Origin: UBA11889 sp002313255
Lineage (GTDB): Bacteria > Pseudomonadota > Gammaproteobacteria > Pseudomonadales > Azotimanducaceae
Reading direction: 5' to 3'
Assembly: GCA_913045265.1 (NCBI GenBank)
Contig: CAJWQX010000023.1
Span: forward strand, 1-46,964
Length of the DNA stretch: 46,964 nt
Positions 25,377-33,792 of the stretch are shown piece by piece. The position numbers were made by a program, and so were the translations under genes. Under the pieces are notes generated by a model. It saw only the letters and a list, made by a program, of their open reading frames with translations, was not told the DNA's origin and did no database searches. Within the stretch, counting starts at the first letter, position 1. Every line of letters starts with the position of its first letter.

Positions 25377-26032
25377 CCAAGCGAATACATATCGCGTTCG
25401 TCTTGATCGCCATGCATTGGCTTACTGGCTGCGTCAACACGACAATTCAGGAAGTAAGGGAAGCGAGCACCAGTCTTAACTCCAAAGAATCCATCGTCAT
25501 ACTTAGTCGAAAACATAAAACACGTGGCGAAACTGAAGATGATTTCGTGGGCTGTGTATCCAACAAAACCAGCGCCGGCGAAGGTGCGCTTTCAGTTATG
25601 AGCGAACGCGATTTCATGGATGAGCTATTCCCCTGGTTCGAACCGCGAACCGCGCCTCTCAACATGAGAGAACTAACTTATGTCATTTCTCGACCGCTGA
25701 TCTCTGAAAAAATACGGGCTATCGGCGTTCGTTATCTTGTCTGGGTTGAAGGAACCACCGAACGATCAGAGGAAAGCGGTGCATTGCAATGCACCTTAGT
25801 GAGCGGTGGTATCCCGGCATGTTTTGGCTTTCTTTCGTGGGAATCAGGTTCCGACTACGAAGCGTCCGTTTGGGACATCAATCAAGGAATTACGGTCGGC
25901 AAGGTCAGTTCTGAAGCATCCGGAACGTCAATCGTACCAGCCCTCGTTGTCCCGATCCCTTTCATCGCCAGGGTCCAGAACCAAGCCTGTATATCGCTAG
26001 CGAAGCAACTCAAGACATTTATCCGCGCATAA
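25373..26032 (+). CDS. Lipoprotein of unknown function, last gene of the envelope cluster
   Basis: The ATG at 25373 overlaps the preceding stop as ATGA and gives 219 residues; an upstream ATG at 25346 would lengthen the overlap for no gain. A signal peptide with lipobox (LTGC) is present. The mature sequence starts with a predicted beta-alpha region, ESIVILSRKHK, and includes several cysteines (VGCVS, LQCTL, PACFG, QACIS) that could form periplasmic disulfides. Towards the C-terminus there is a hydrophobic stretch, SIVPALVVPIPFIA. I recognise no characterised homologue. The next gene is convergent, so this is the end of the operon. Confidence 0.75.
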   Translation: MTKRIHIAFVLIAMHWLTGCVNTTIQEVREASTSLNSKESIVILSRKHKTRGETEDDFVGCVSNKTSAGEGALSVMSERDFMDELFPWFEPRTAPLNMRELTYVISRPLISEKIRAIGVRYLVWVEGTTERSEESGALQCTLVSGGIPACFGFLSWESGSDYEASVWDINQGITVGKVSSEASGTSIVPALVVPIPFIARVQNQACISLAKQLKTFIRA

Positions 26033-26059
26033 ACTCAATTACGATACTCGCGGTAAAAA

Positions 26060-26686
26060 TTAACCCCTGATTTCTAGAACTTCTCCAGTCGTCCGGCTGG
26101 GTTCAACGGCGTACCACTCTTTGAGGGTCACATCCCAACGTTTTGCACAGAGGTCGGCAAGTTCGTAAAAAGTCGGCCTACCCGGATCCGCAATGACTAT
26201 TCGTTTCGTACCACCGCGAAGGGCCCGTGCAATGAGATTTCTAACGGGTTGTATCAGATTATCCCAAAAACAAACGTCTGAACCGATAATCAGATCCTGG
26301 TCGCCCAGACACCTTGCCGTCAATTTTTCATAACGTATTCTATGAGGTCGGATTTGGACGCTGTTTAGCGCGGCGATAACGTCCATAAACGGAAAGATAT
26401 CCCGATCAACGTCGACGCCTGTAACGTCTGCACCAAAACGCCTCGCGCAAAACACCGACGCTGAACCCCAACCGCAGCCGATCTCCATAACCTTCGAGCC
26501 TTTTTGAGGGGGATGCGACTGGAGGTAATCCATCAAAAGGAAACTCGCACGCCACAATTTATGGCCATGAACCGTCGGTTCGTAGATGCGCATCAGTCGC
26601 CGAATTAACCGGTGTTGGCGATGTAAGAGATAAATGCCGTAGGCTTGATACACATTGGCCTCTGGCATTCTCGTTAATTCCGGCAT
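26060..26686 (-). CDS. Class I SAM-dependent methyltransferase
   Basis: The ATG at 26686 is preferred; a TTG at 26755 would add residues lacking similarity and has no ribosome site. The 208-residue protein has motif I, KVMEIGCGWGSASVFCARRFG, followed by ADVTGVDVDRDIF and a later LIIGSDVCFWDN. This pattern resembles METTL-type protein or small-molecule methyltransferases. The substrate is unknown. It is convergent with the envelope cluster and divergent from sufB; its start is about 140 bp from the sufB start. Confidence 0.78.
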   Translation of the reverse strand: MPELTRMPEANVYQAYGIYLLHRQHRLIRRLMRIYEPTVHGHKLWRASFLLMDYLQSHPPQKGSKVMEIGCGWGSASVFCARRFGADVTGVDVDRDIFPFMDVIAALNSVQIRPHRIRYEKLTARCLGDQDLIIGSDVCFWDNLIQPVRNLIARALRGGTKRIVIADPGRPTFYELADLCAKRWDVTLKEWYAVEPSRTTGEVLEIRG

Positions 26687-26765
26687 AAGCCTGCTATCTC
26701 TTGCGACGGTGCCGATCTTATCGCGCCTCACCGATTGACAGAACCCACACTCCAAATACAGATTA

Positions 26766-26790
26766 ATACCCGAGTAAAATAGTGGGTTAT
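26766..26790. promoter_or_regulatory. IscR type-1-like (Rrf2) binding site upstream of sufB
   Basis: This 25-bp imperfect palindrome begins ATACCCGAGTAAA and ends AGTGGGTTAT. It differs from the remembered E. coli type-1 IscR consensus (ATASYYGACT...AGTCRRSTAT) at only about three positions. It lies directly upstream of a TAGAAT -10 element and covers the expected -35 position, the layout for repression by [2Fe-2S]-IscR. No iscR or sufR gene is in the window, so the regulator would be encoded elsewhere. Confidence 0.7.
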
Positions 26791-26794
26791 TCGG

Positions 26795-26800
26795 TAGAAT
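26795..26800 (+). promoter_or_regulatory. Candidate -10 element of the suf promoter
   Basis: TAGAAT matches the sigma-70 -10 consensus at five of six positions and lies 26 bases before the sufB ATG, immediately after the IscR-like site. The -35 region would fall inside that site and is not consensus. Confidence 0.5.
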
Positions 26801-26826
26801 AACGCCTAGTTTGGATCAGAACACCC

Positions 26827-28299
26827 ATGGCTGGAACAGATAACAACTCCCTTGACGGGCTCGTTGGCGGCGATTATGCCGCTGGATTCGTGACAGATAT
26901 CGAAGCCGACACGCTTCCACCCGGTCTCGACGAGGACGTCGTTCGTTTTATTTCGGCTCGCAAGGATGAGCCAGAATGGTTAACCCAGTGGCGGCTCGAC
27001 GCCTACCACGGATGGCTGGACATGGTTGAACCGCGTTGGGGGCAGGTTCAGTTTCCAGCAATCGACTATCAGTCGATTTCTTACTACTCGGCGCCTTCAG
27101 GAGATCAACCAAAAACACTAGATGAAGTTGACCCGGAAATCCTCGCCACATACGAAAAACTTGGCATTCCCCTGCACGAACAAGCAGCGCTCGCTGGCGT
27201 CGCGGAAACCCAGCAGCGACCACCCGTAGCCGTCGACGCCGTCTTCGATAGTGTATCCATCGGTACAACGTTTAAGGAAACACTTCGCGAGGCAGGCGTG
27301 ATTTTTTGTTCCTTTGCAGAGGCCGTTCACGACCACCCAGATCTGGTCCGCAAGTATCTGGGAAGCGTGGTGCCGCGGGGAGACAACTTTTTTGCGGCGC
27401 TAAATTCTGCCGTGTTTAGTGATGGTTCTTTTGTTTACGTTCCAGAAAATACGCGTTGCCCGATGGAGTTATCCACGTATTTCCGTATCAATGAACGCAA
27501 CACTGGTCAATTCGAACGTACGCTGATTATCGCAGAGCGCGGAGCCTACGTTAGTTATCTTGAAGGTTGTACTGCCCCCATGCGAGACGAAAACCAGTTG
27601 CACGCCGCAGTGGTCGAGTTGATAGCGCTCGACGATGCCGAAATCAAATATTCCACAGTTCAGAATTGGTACCCCGGCGACGAGGACGGACGTGGCGGTA
27701 TTTATAACTTCGTCACCAAACGCGGCGTATGCCGAGGCGATCGCTCGAAAATCAGCTGGACACAGGTAGAAACCGGATCCGCGATCACGTGGAAATACCC
27801 GAGCGTGGTATTACGAGGCGATGATTCTGTCGGCCAGTTCTATTCCGTCGCACTAACAAACAACCATCAACAGGCTGATACAGGAACCAAGATGGTTCAT
27901 CTCGGCAAAAATACGCGTAGCACGATTATCTCTAAGGGCATTAGTGCCGGTCAGAGTTCGAACGCGTACCGCGGTCTCGTGCGAATGAACCCGGGTGCAG
28001 AGAAAGCGCGCAACTATACTCAATGCGATTCTCTTCTCATCGGCGAAAAGTGCGCCGCACATACGTTTCCCTACATTGAGTCGCGACGACCCGACGGCAT
28101 CGTCGAGCACGAGGCGACAACATCCCGCGTAAGCGACGACCAACTATTCTTATGCCGTCAACGTGGCATCGACCCTGAAAAAGCCGTCTCGATGATTGTT
28201 AATGGTTTTTGCAAAGACGTGTTTAGAGAACTTCCCATGGAATTCGCCGTGGAAGCAGGAAAGCTACTCGAAGTCAGTCTTGAGGGAGCCGTCGGTTGA
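26827..28299 (+). CDS. sufB: Fe-S cluster assembly scaffold protein SufB
   Basis: The 490-residue protein is typical SufB in length and sequence, with PVAVDAVFDSVSIGTTFKET, SAVFSDGSFVYVPENTRCP, YLEGCTAP and YTQCDSLLIGEKCAAHTFPY. Cys400 in the QCDS motif corresponds to E. coli SufB Cys405, needed for cluster assembly. SufB forms the SufBC2D complex, the scaffold on which clusters are built. It is the first gene of a seven-gene suf operon, and its end overlaps sufC. Confidence 0.97.
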   Translation: MAGTDNNSLDGLVGGDYAAGFVTDIEADTLPPGLDEDVVRFISARKDEPEWLTQWRLDAYHGWLDMVEPRWGQVQFPAIDYQSISYYSAPSGDQPKTLDEVDPEILATYEKLGIPLHEQAALAGVAETQQRPPVAVDAVFDSVSIGTTFKETLREAGVIFCSFAEAVHDHPDLVRKYLGSVVPRGDNFFAALNSAVFSDGSFVYVPENTRCPMELSTYFRINERNTGQFERTLIIAERGAYVSYLEGCTAPMRDENQLHAAVVELIALDDAEIKYSTVQNWYPGDEDGRGGIYNFVTKRGVCRGDRSKISWTQVETGSAITWKYPSVVLRGDDSVGQFYSVALTNNHQQADTGTKMVHLGKNTRSTIISKGISAGQSSNAYRGLVRMNPGAEKARNYTQCDSLLIGEKCAAHTFPYIESRRPDGIVEHEATTSRVSDDQLFLCRQRGIDPEKAVSMIVNGFCKDVFRELPMEFAVEAGKLLEVSLEGAVG

Positions 28300-29045
28300 A
28301 TCTCCTGGAAATCAGTGACCTCGCCGTCAGTGTCGGTAATCAACCGATATTGCGCGGGATTGACCTTAACGTTTGCGCCGGTGAGGTTCACGCCATCATG
28401 GGGCCCAACGGATCAGGCAAGAGCACTCTCGCCAACGTGATCGCGGGCCGGGAGGATTACCAAATCGATCGAGGTCGTATTGCCCTCGAGGGCCAAGAAA
28501 TAACAACCTTAAGTCCCGAAGAACGTGCGCACCGAGGATTGTTTCTGGCCTTCCAATACCCCATTGAAATTCCAGGCGTCTCGAACATGGAATTCTTGAA
28601 AGCCGCCGTCGACAGTCAGGCACGAGCAGCCGGCGACCCAGAAATCACGGCAGTTGATTTTATGCAGATGGCGAGGATCGCTGCAGAGCAACTCGGACTG
28701 AATCCGGAATTCCTCAAACGGGGAGTCAACGAGGGCTTCTCAGGGGGGGAAAAGAAGCGAAACGAAATCTTACAGATGCTGATCCTGAAACCGAAAGTCA
28801 GCATTCTCGATGAAACTGATTCGGGGCTCGACATCGATGCGCTCCGCATCGTGGCCAACGGCATAAGCGCGTTCACCAACACCACAAACGCAGTGGTACT
28901 TGTGACACATTACCAGCGCTTGCTGGATCATATCGAACCCGACTTCGTCCACGTCATTGCTAACGGCTCTATCGTGCGGTCGGGAGACCACTCGCTTGCA
29001 CTCGAACTGGAAGAGAAAGGATATAGCTGGCTGGAGAATGATTGA
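28296..29045 (+). CDS. sufC: Fe-S cluster assembly ATPase SufC
   Basis: The start is a TTG that overlaps the sufB stop as TTGA, giving 249 residues. The Walker A motif GPNGSGKST is at residues 36-44, the ABC signature appears as FSGGEKKRNEI, and the Walker B region reads VSILDETDSGLDIDAL, with the SufC-type DETDSGLD. SufC powers conformational change in SufBC2D. The unusual start codon, plus overlap, points to translational coupling to sufB. Confidence 0.96.
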   Translation: MNLLEISDLAVSVGNQPILRGIDLNVCAGEVHAIMGPNGSGKSTLANVIAGREDYQIDRGRIALEGQEITTLSPEERAHRGLFLAFQYPIEIPGVSNMEFLKAAVDSQARAAGDPEITAVDFMQMARIAAEQLGLNPEFLKRGVNEGFSGGEKKRNEILQMLILKPKVSILDETDSGLDIDALRIVANGISAFTNTTNAVVLVTHYQRLLDHIEPDFVHVIANGSIVRSGDHSLALELEEKGYSWLEND

Positions 29046-30161
29046 ATGGGGTTAGTTGACGCAGCCTCTGTAATTGAATCTTTAGAGGCGTTTGAACCGC
29101 GCTACCTCCCCTGGCTCGACCGGCGCGATACGTTAGCCCTGCTGAAAGACGGTGCGTTGCCACGACCGAACAGCGAGGCCTGGAAATACACGGACCCCGT
29201 CCCTTTCTTTGATCCTCAAGACGACGTATCAGATCGTCGCGATACCACCACGATTCCCGCCACACCATCCCACACGGTCGGTTTCGAATCGGACACCGTC
29301 CGCGAGCTTGTCACTACTTATATCAACCAGGCCGTCGACCAAAGACGCTACCCCTTGGCTGCTATCAGCTACTTAAAGATAGATTGTGGCGTGGTTATCC
29401 ACGTGAAGCCGGGAGACAAGACCGAAAGTATCGAACTTGGGGAGCTCGATGGGCAATTCCAGCGCGTCCTAGTCATCGTGGAAGCCGAAGCACGTCTCGA
29501 ACTCATCGAGACCACGACCGGGTCGAATCGAATCGTGGAATGTTTTGTCGCACCCGGCGCTAAACTCCGACACCGTCGGCTACAACCGCCGGGAACTGGC
29601 GTCGACTACAACTTAGTCGCAATCAATATCGCCGAAAATGGCTCGTACAGTCTTTCCCAATATTCCACTGGCGCACGTCTTCGCCGCAACGACATCAGCG
29701 TGAATATTCTTGGTACCGGGGCCGAAGCAGAGCTAACAGGTGCGTGGCAACTTAACGAGGCTCTGCATCTCGACAATCAAATTTCAGTCAACCACATGTT
29801 CGCCGGTGGCACCAGTCGTCAGCATTTTCGTGGCAACGTCAATGACAGAGCTAAATCTATCTTTAACGGTCGTATTTATATTGCCCCCAATGCCCAGCAG
29901 ACGAATGCGACGCTAACGAATCGCAACTTGGTTGTAAGTTCCGAGGCCGAGGTCTACACGAAGCCCGAACTCGAAATTTATGCCAACGACGTTGTCTGCT
30001 CACACGGTGCGACCATCGGCCAACTCGATACCGATGCGCTCTTCTATTTCCAATCGCGCGGCATCGGAGAAGCAGATGCCCGAGCCATATTGATTAAGGG
30101 ATTTCTCAACGAGGTCGTCTCCCATGCAGATGGGCGAACCCTACTTGGGATCGAGACCTGA
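29046..30161 (+). CDS. sufD: Fe-S cluster assembly protein SufD
   Basis: The 371-residue protein begins directly after the sufC stop. It has the SufBD core fold, with HMFAGGTSRQHFRGNV, KSIFNGRIYIAPNAQQTNA and the C-terminal VVCSHGATIGQLD. Cys318 and His320 in that last motif correspond to E. coli SufD Cys358 and His360, the latter implicated in cluster formation at the SufB-SufD interface. The N-terminal part has the WKYTDPVPF segment typical of SufD. The gene is complete. Confidence 0.95.
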   Translation: MGLVDAASVIESLEAFEPRYLPWLDRRDTLALLKDGALPRPNSEAWKYTDPVPFFDPQDDVSDRRDTTTIPATPSHTVGFESDTVRELVTTYINQAVDQRRYPLAAISYLKIDCGVVIHVKPGDKTESIELGELDGQFQRVLVIVEAEARLELIETTTGSNRIVECFVAPGAKLRHRRLQPPGTGVDYNLVAINIAENGSYSLSQYSTGARLRRNDISVNILGTGAEAELTGAWQLNEALHLDNQISVNHMFAGGTSRQHFRGNVNDRAKSIFNGRIYIAPNAQQTNATLTNRNLVVSSEAEVYTKPELEIYANDVVCSHGATIGQLDTDALFYFQSRGIGEADARAILIKGFLNEVVSHADGRTLLGIET

Positions 30162-30165
30162 ACCC

Positions 30166-31371
30166 ATGAGCTTTGATACAGAGTCAGTGCGTTCAGACTT
30201 TCCGTTGATCGTGGATAGTAACTTGGTCTATCTCGACAACGCCGCAACAACGCAGAAGCCCAGAGTCGTGCTCGATGCCTTGCGCACCTATTACGAGACC
30301 TATAACGCGAACGTCCATCGGGCCGCCCATAATCTCAGCGATAAAGCGACCGAAGCATTTGAACGAGCACGACAAATTTTGGCTAAACGGATTAATGCGG
30401 AACGACCACACGAGGTGATTTGGACAAGCGGCACGACCGAAGCAATCAACCTCGTTGCAAATTGTTATGCCCAATCGCAACTTAAGGAAGGAGATGAGGT
30501 CCTGATCTCAGAAATGGAACACCACTCCAACATCGTGCCGTGGCAGATCGCGTGCGCTCAGACCGGCGCATCCCTCAAAGCGGTTCGTGTTAAACCCGAT
30601 GGCGTACTCGATCTCGACGATTTCGCTGCGTTGTTAGGCGACGCAACGCGCATCGTTGCAATCGCCCATGTCTCCAACGCATTAGGAACAATCAACCCAA
30701 TACAACAAATCATTGCCCAAGCCCACGCTCACGGTGCCCAGGTACTCGTCGACGGCGCACAGGCAGCGGCTCATCTCAACATCGATGTTCAAGCCTTGGG
30801 GTGCGACTTTTACGCGTTCTCCGGACACAAAATGTACGGTCCTACCGGGATAGGAATTCTCTATGGCAAGGAATCCCTCCTCGACGAACTGCCACCTTGG
30901 CAAACCGGCGGCGAGATGATCGAAGAAGTTCGACTGGCGGCAACAACCTATCAAAGTCTGCCATACAAATTCGAAGCCGGGACACCCAACATCGCTGGTG
31001 CCATTGGATTCGGAACCGCTATTGAATACGTTGATGGATTAGATGGGGATTCATTGATTGCACATGAAAAGCAGTTGCTCGAATCCGCAACCGCCGGCCT
31101 CAACGCCATTGAGGGTGTTCGTATTGTTGGAACCGCACCGGAGAAAGGTCCGGTCGTATCGTTTTTGGTGGATGGGTCACACCCTACGGACATCGGTACG
31201 CTATTGGACCAGCAAGGCGTGGCGGTAAGAACCGGCCACCACTGCGCGATGCCATTGATGGAGGCCTTCGATATACCGGGTACCGTTCGTGCTTCGTTTA
31301 GCCTGTATAATCGTCTGTCTGATGTCGACCGCCTGATCGAAACCGTGGAAAAGGCACGCAGTTTTGTTTAA
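30166..31371 (+). CDS. sufS: Cysteine desulfurase SufS
   Basis: The ATG at 30166, four bases after sufD, gives 401 residues and a family-type start (MSFDTESVRSDFPLI); an ATG at 30124 would overlap sufD. The PLP-binding Lys222 lies in FSGHKMYGPTGIG, and the catalytic Cys360 in RTGHHCAMPLM. These correspond to E. coli Lys226 and Cys364. Other motifs are YLDNAATTQKP and EMEHHSNIVPW. SufS takes sulfur from cysteine and hands it to SufE, encoded at the end of this operon. Confidence 0.97.
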   Translation: MSFDTESVRSDFPLIVDSNLVYLDNAATTQKPRVVLDALRTYYETYNANVHRAAHNLSDKATEAFERARQILAKRINAERPHEVIWTSGTTEAINLVANCYAQSQLKEGDEVLISEMEHHSNIVPWQIACAQTGASLKAVRVKPDGVLDLDDFAALLGDATRIVAIAHVSNALGTINPIQQIIAQAHAHGAQVLVDGAQAAAHLNIDVQALGCDFYAFSGHKMYGPTGIGILYGKESLLDELPPWQTGGEMIEEVRLAATTYQSLPYKFEAGTPNIAGAIGFGTAIEYVDGLDGDSLIAHEKQLLESATAGLNAIEGVRIVGTAPEKGPVVSFLVDGSHPTDIGTLLDQQGVAVRTGHHCAMPLMEAFDIPGTVRASFSLYNRLSDVDRLIETVEKARSFV

Positions 31372-31389
31372 GTCGAGGGAGCTTGCGCC

Positions 31390-31746
31390 ATGACCGCACA
31401 TGTATACGACCCAACCACGATCTCAATGACCCCTGCGGCACAAGATCATGTGGGGCAACAAATCGCGCGCGAAGGTGCTAAGGCGCTGCTTCTCGGTGTC
31501 ACGGACAGCGGCTGCAACGGCTACATGTATGAACTCAATTACCTCTCGGAAGCGCCCGCAGCGGCAAAGCAGTTTGATTTTTCTGGGGAAGTTCGGGTGT
31601 ACGTTCAGGAAGCAAATTGGGGCATTGTTTGTGGAACAGAAATCGACTACGTGACCGAGGGACTCAACTCGTCTCTCAAATTCAATAACCCCAATGCCGA
31701 CACGCTCTGTGGCTGCGGCGAGAGTTTTTCAATCCGTGGAACGTAG
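31390..31746 (+). CDS. sufA: A-type Fe-S carrier SufA (IscA family)
   Basis: The 118-residue protein has the three conserved cysteines of A-type carriers: Cys42 in DSGCNGYMYEL, and Cys107 and Cys109 in LCGCGESFS. GAGGGAG upstream of the ATG is a good ribosome site. A-type carriers accept clusters from SufBCD and deliver them to target proteins. SufA, IscA and ErpA are hard to separate by motif; the suf operon context favours SufA. It overlaps the start chosen for sufT. Confidence 0.93.
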   Translation: MTAHVYDPTTISMTPAAQDHVGQQIAREGAKALLLGVTDSGCNGYMYELNYLSEAPAAAKQFDFSGEVRVYVQEANWGIVCGTEIDYVTEGLNSSLKFNNPNADTLCGCGESFSIRGT

Positions 31747-32260
31747 ACTCGTTCCCTTAAAAAGGACGGTCGAAGCGAGGTTGGTCCCGACAGGGACGCC
31801 GACCACGATCCCAGAAGGAACCTTTGTTACGTTAACGCAAGCACTTGGGGGTACGTACACCGTCGTCCATGAAGGAAGCATGGCGCGTATCGATGGCGAA
31901 GACGCCGACGCATTGGGATTTGAGCCCGAGGTTATAAGCTTCGACGAGCCCGAAGATGGCAAACCCTTGGAAAGTCAGGTGTGGGAAGCACTACGAAGTG
32001 TCCACGACCCTGAAATTCCAGTGAACATTGTCGATCTAGGCCTAATTTATGGTTGTCGTATCGACGGTGCCCGCGTTTCCATCGACATGACGTTGACCGC
32101 ACCGGGTTGTGGGATGGGCCCGGTACTGGTTCAAGACGTCGAACGCCGCGTTGGTGTGGTGCCTTTCGTCGATGAGGTCAGCGTCGAGTTAGTGTTCGAC
32201 CCGCCTTGGTCTCGGGACCGGATGAGTGATGAAGCACAACTCGAATTAGGCCTGTTCTAA
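31736..32260 (+). CDS. sufT: Fe-S cluster assembly protein SufT (DUF59/MIP18 family)
   Basis: The GTG at 31736 gives 174 residues starting MERRLVPLKRTVEARLVPTG, which fits the SufT N-terminus; an earlier ATG at 31694 would overlap sufA by about 50 bp. The N-terminal part contains GTFVTLTQALGGTYTV and EDADALGFEP. The C-terminal MIP18-type domain has VHDPEIPVNIVDLGLIY and TLTAPGCGMGPVLVQDVE. SufT is thought to help mature or deliver clusters to subsets of Fe-S proteins. Start choice is uncertain. Confidence 0.9.
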   Translation: MERRLVPLKRTVEARLVPTGTPTTIPEGTFVTLTQALGGTYTVVHEGSMARIDGEDADALGFEPEVISFDEPEDGKPLESQVWEALRSVHDPEIPVNIVDLGLIYGCRIDGARVSIDMTLTAPGCGMGPVLVQDVERRVGVVPFVDEVSVELVFDPPWSRDRMSDEAQLELGLF

Positions 32261-32274
32261 CGTAAATCGCGGCC

Positions 32275-32691
32275 ATGTTCGATCTCGAAAATATCAAGAC
32301 GACGTTCGCGTTTTTCGACGATTGGGAAGACAAGTACCGATTTCTCATCGACCTTGGAAAGTCCGTGCCCGCTCTTCCGACTGAATTCCGAGTCACCGAC
32401 AACCTCGTGCGTGGGTGCCAGAGTCGAGTTTGGTTATTGGGTGAATACGACACCGGACATAACCAACTCAAATTTCAAATCGACAGCGATGCCCACATTG
32501 TCCGAGGTTTAATTGCCATCGTACTTGCGACCTTTGATGGTCACTCGCCCAACGATATCGTCGCCTACGATATCGAATACTTATTCGACGAACTTGACCT
32601 GATGAATCATCTAAGTGCGACGCGGGGGAACGGACTAAGGGCCCTGGTCAAACGAATCAACGATACTGCCTACAGTTACGTACCACTCTGA
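32275..32691 (+). CDS. sufE: Sulfur acceptor protein SufE
   Basis: The 138-residue protein shows SufE family features: WEDKYRFLIDLGK, then Cys48 in VRGCQSRVWLL, which accepts persulfide sulfur from SufS, and DLMNHLSATRGNGLRALVKRI near the end. The size matches E. coli SufE (138 residues). It is the last recognised suf gene, 14 bp after sufT. Confidence 0.95.
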   Translation: MFDLENIKTTFAFFDDWEDKYRFLIDLGKSVPALPTEFRVTDNLVRGCQSRVWLLGEYDTGHNQLKFQIDSDAHIVRGLIAIVLATFDGHSPNDIVAYDIEYLFDELDLMNHLSATRGNGLRALVKRINDTAYSYVPL

Positions 32692-32744
32692 CGAGCGATT
32701 TCACGTACGGGTACCTTGATACTGTATATTTATCCAGTTACTCT

Positions 32745-33158
32745 GTGATGGCAATGCCAACGGAAGTCCACGTTTACCTCTGCCCAGACAATGGCGGCTT
32801 GCCGCGGAGGGTATCAATCGACGACTGGAACGCCTTTGAAAGAGGCGATCAACCGATCGTCCCAATCAACAACCGAGTATCGGCTAGGTCTCGCCAAATC
32901 AAGTTTCTCTTGATGACCATTCGCGATCGTATTTGTGAACTCGCAGAACCGCTCTGTGTAGACGTTGATCAATTCGGATTTGTGCAAAGACGGACACTGA
33001 ATTTGAGGCTGTTAGAAGATCACGGTCCATCCATTGTTGATGGCCGCCACCGGTTTATGTTGCGTTATCTCAACCACGCACATCAATGGGATTTGGGACC
33101 TGCAGTGTTACACGATGCCTGCCGCCAATCGGGTGTCCAACAACTTCACTCGACCTAA
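32745..33158 (+). CDS. Hypothetical protein downstream of sufE
   Basis: This 137-residue protein has no signal peptide, membrane helix or recognised motif. The start could be GTG 32745 or ATG at 32748 or 32754, which changes the N-terminus by up to three residues. It begins with TEVHVYLCPDNGGLPRRVS and contains RQIKFLLMTIRDRICEL and DGRHRFMLRYLNHAHQWDLG. It is 53 bp after sufE on the same strand and may ride on the suf transcript. A soluble cytoplasmic protein is likely. Confidence 0.6.
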   Translation: MMAMPTEVHVYLCPDNGGLPRRVSIDDWNAFERGDQPIVPINNRVSARSRQIKFLLMTIRDRICELAEPLCVDVDQFGFVQRRTLNLRLLEDHGPSIVDGRHRFMLRYLNHAHQWDLGPAVLHDACRQSGVQQLHST

Positions 33159-33216
33159 TTCTCGCCTCTCCGGTGCGAGTCACTATTTGGTCCCGTGCTC
33201 ACGCGCAAGCTGCAAA

Positions 33217-33792
33217 TCAATGATGAACATGCTCGGACGTTAGCCAGCGGCAATAGTCTTCTTCGACATCTACGTCCCATAGCATTTCACAAAACCCCAC
33301 GTTGAGATTTTCCGCTCGAGCCAAAGTCAACGCTAGAACTGAACTTGATCCCCACGCGATCCCTTTGAAAAGCGATTCGTGTGGCTCGTGCATCGCTAGC
33401 AAGCAGTAGCCCCCATCTTCCGTTGGCCCAACAACAACATCGTGGTCTTCCAACAACACGTACGCGTGCTCGATATAACTCGTGGACATGGCAGGAATAT
33501 CGGTTCCGACGAGTACTTTAACGCCGTCCGTAAAAGTGGCCAGCATCCGCATCCCTAAGTCGCCAACGCCCTGTCGTCGAACGGGAAGACCTCGCGTCCA
33601 AGACAAATCAGCGGAGTCACCCGTAATCCAAATCTCAGATTCGAAGGGCATGACTGCTTCGACCGCGTTGTCGAGCAATTTCCGATAACAATCGAGTGCG
33701 GCGTTCTCACCAACGGATAGCGCCAATCGCCTTTTGACCGCGCCGAACACGGGCGCGCGGGCAAAAACGGCGAGCCTCCCTTTCACACCCAT
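33217..33792 (-). CDS. DUF2064/CofC-like nucleotidyl- or glycosyltransferase (TIGR04282 type)
   Basis: The 191-residue protein has a GT-A-like fold signature: an N-terminal KGRLAVFARAPVFGAVKRRLA, a central VLVGTDIPAMSTSYIEHA with the acidic metal-binding position, and GPTEDGGYCLLAM. These are the marks of the family named transferase 1, rSAM/selenodomain-associated, often called arsenosugar biosynthesis glycosyltransferase. It overlaps the end of the next upstream gene, its usual companion, by 10 bp. The arsenosugar label comes from other genomes' neighbourhoods; no arsM or arsS is here. Confidence 0.82.
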   Translation of the reverse strand: MGVKGRLAVFARAPVFGAVKRRLALSVGENAALDCYRKLLDNAVEAVMPFESEIWITGDSADLSWTRGLPVRRQGVGDLGMRMLATFTDGVKVLVGTDIPAMSTSYIEHAYVLLEDHDVVVGPTEDGGYCLLAMHEPHESLFKGIAWGSSSVLALTLARAENLNVGFCEMLWDVDVEEDYCRWLTSEHVHH

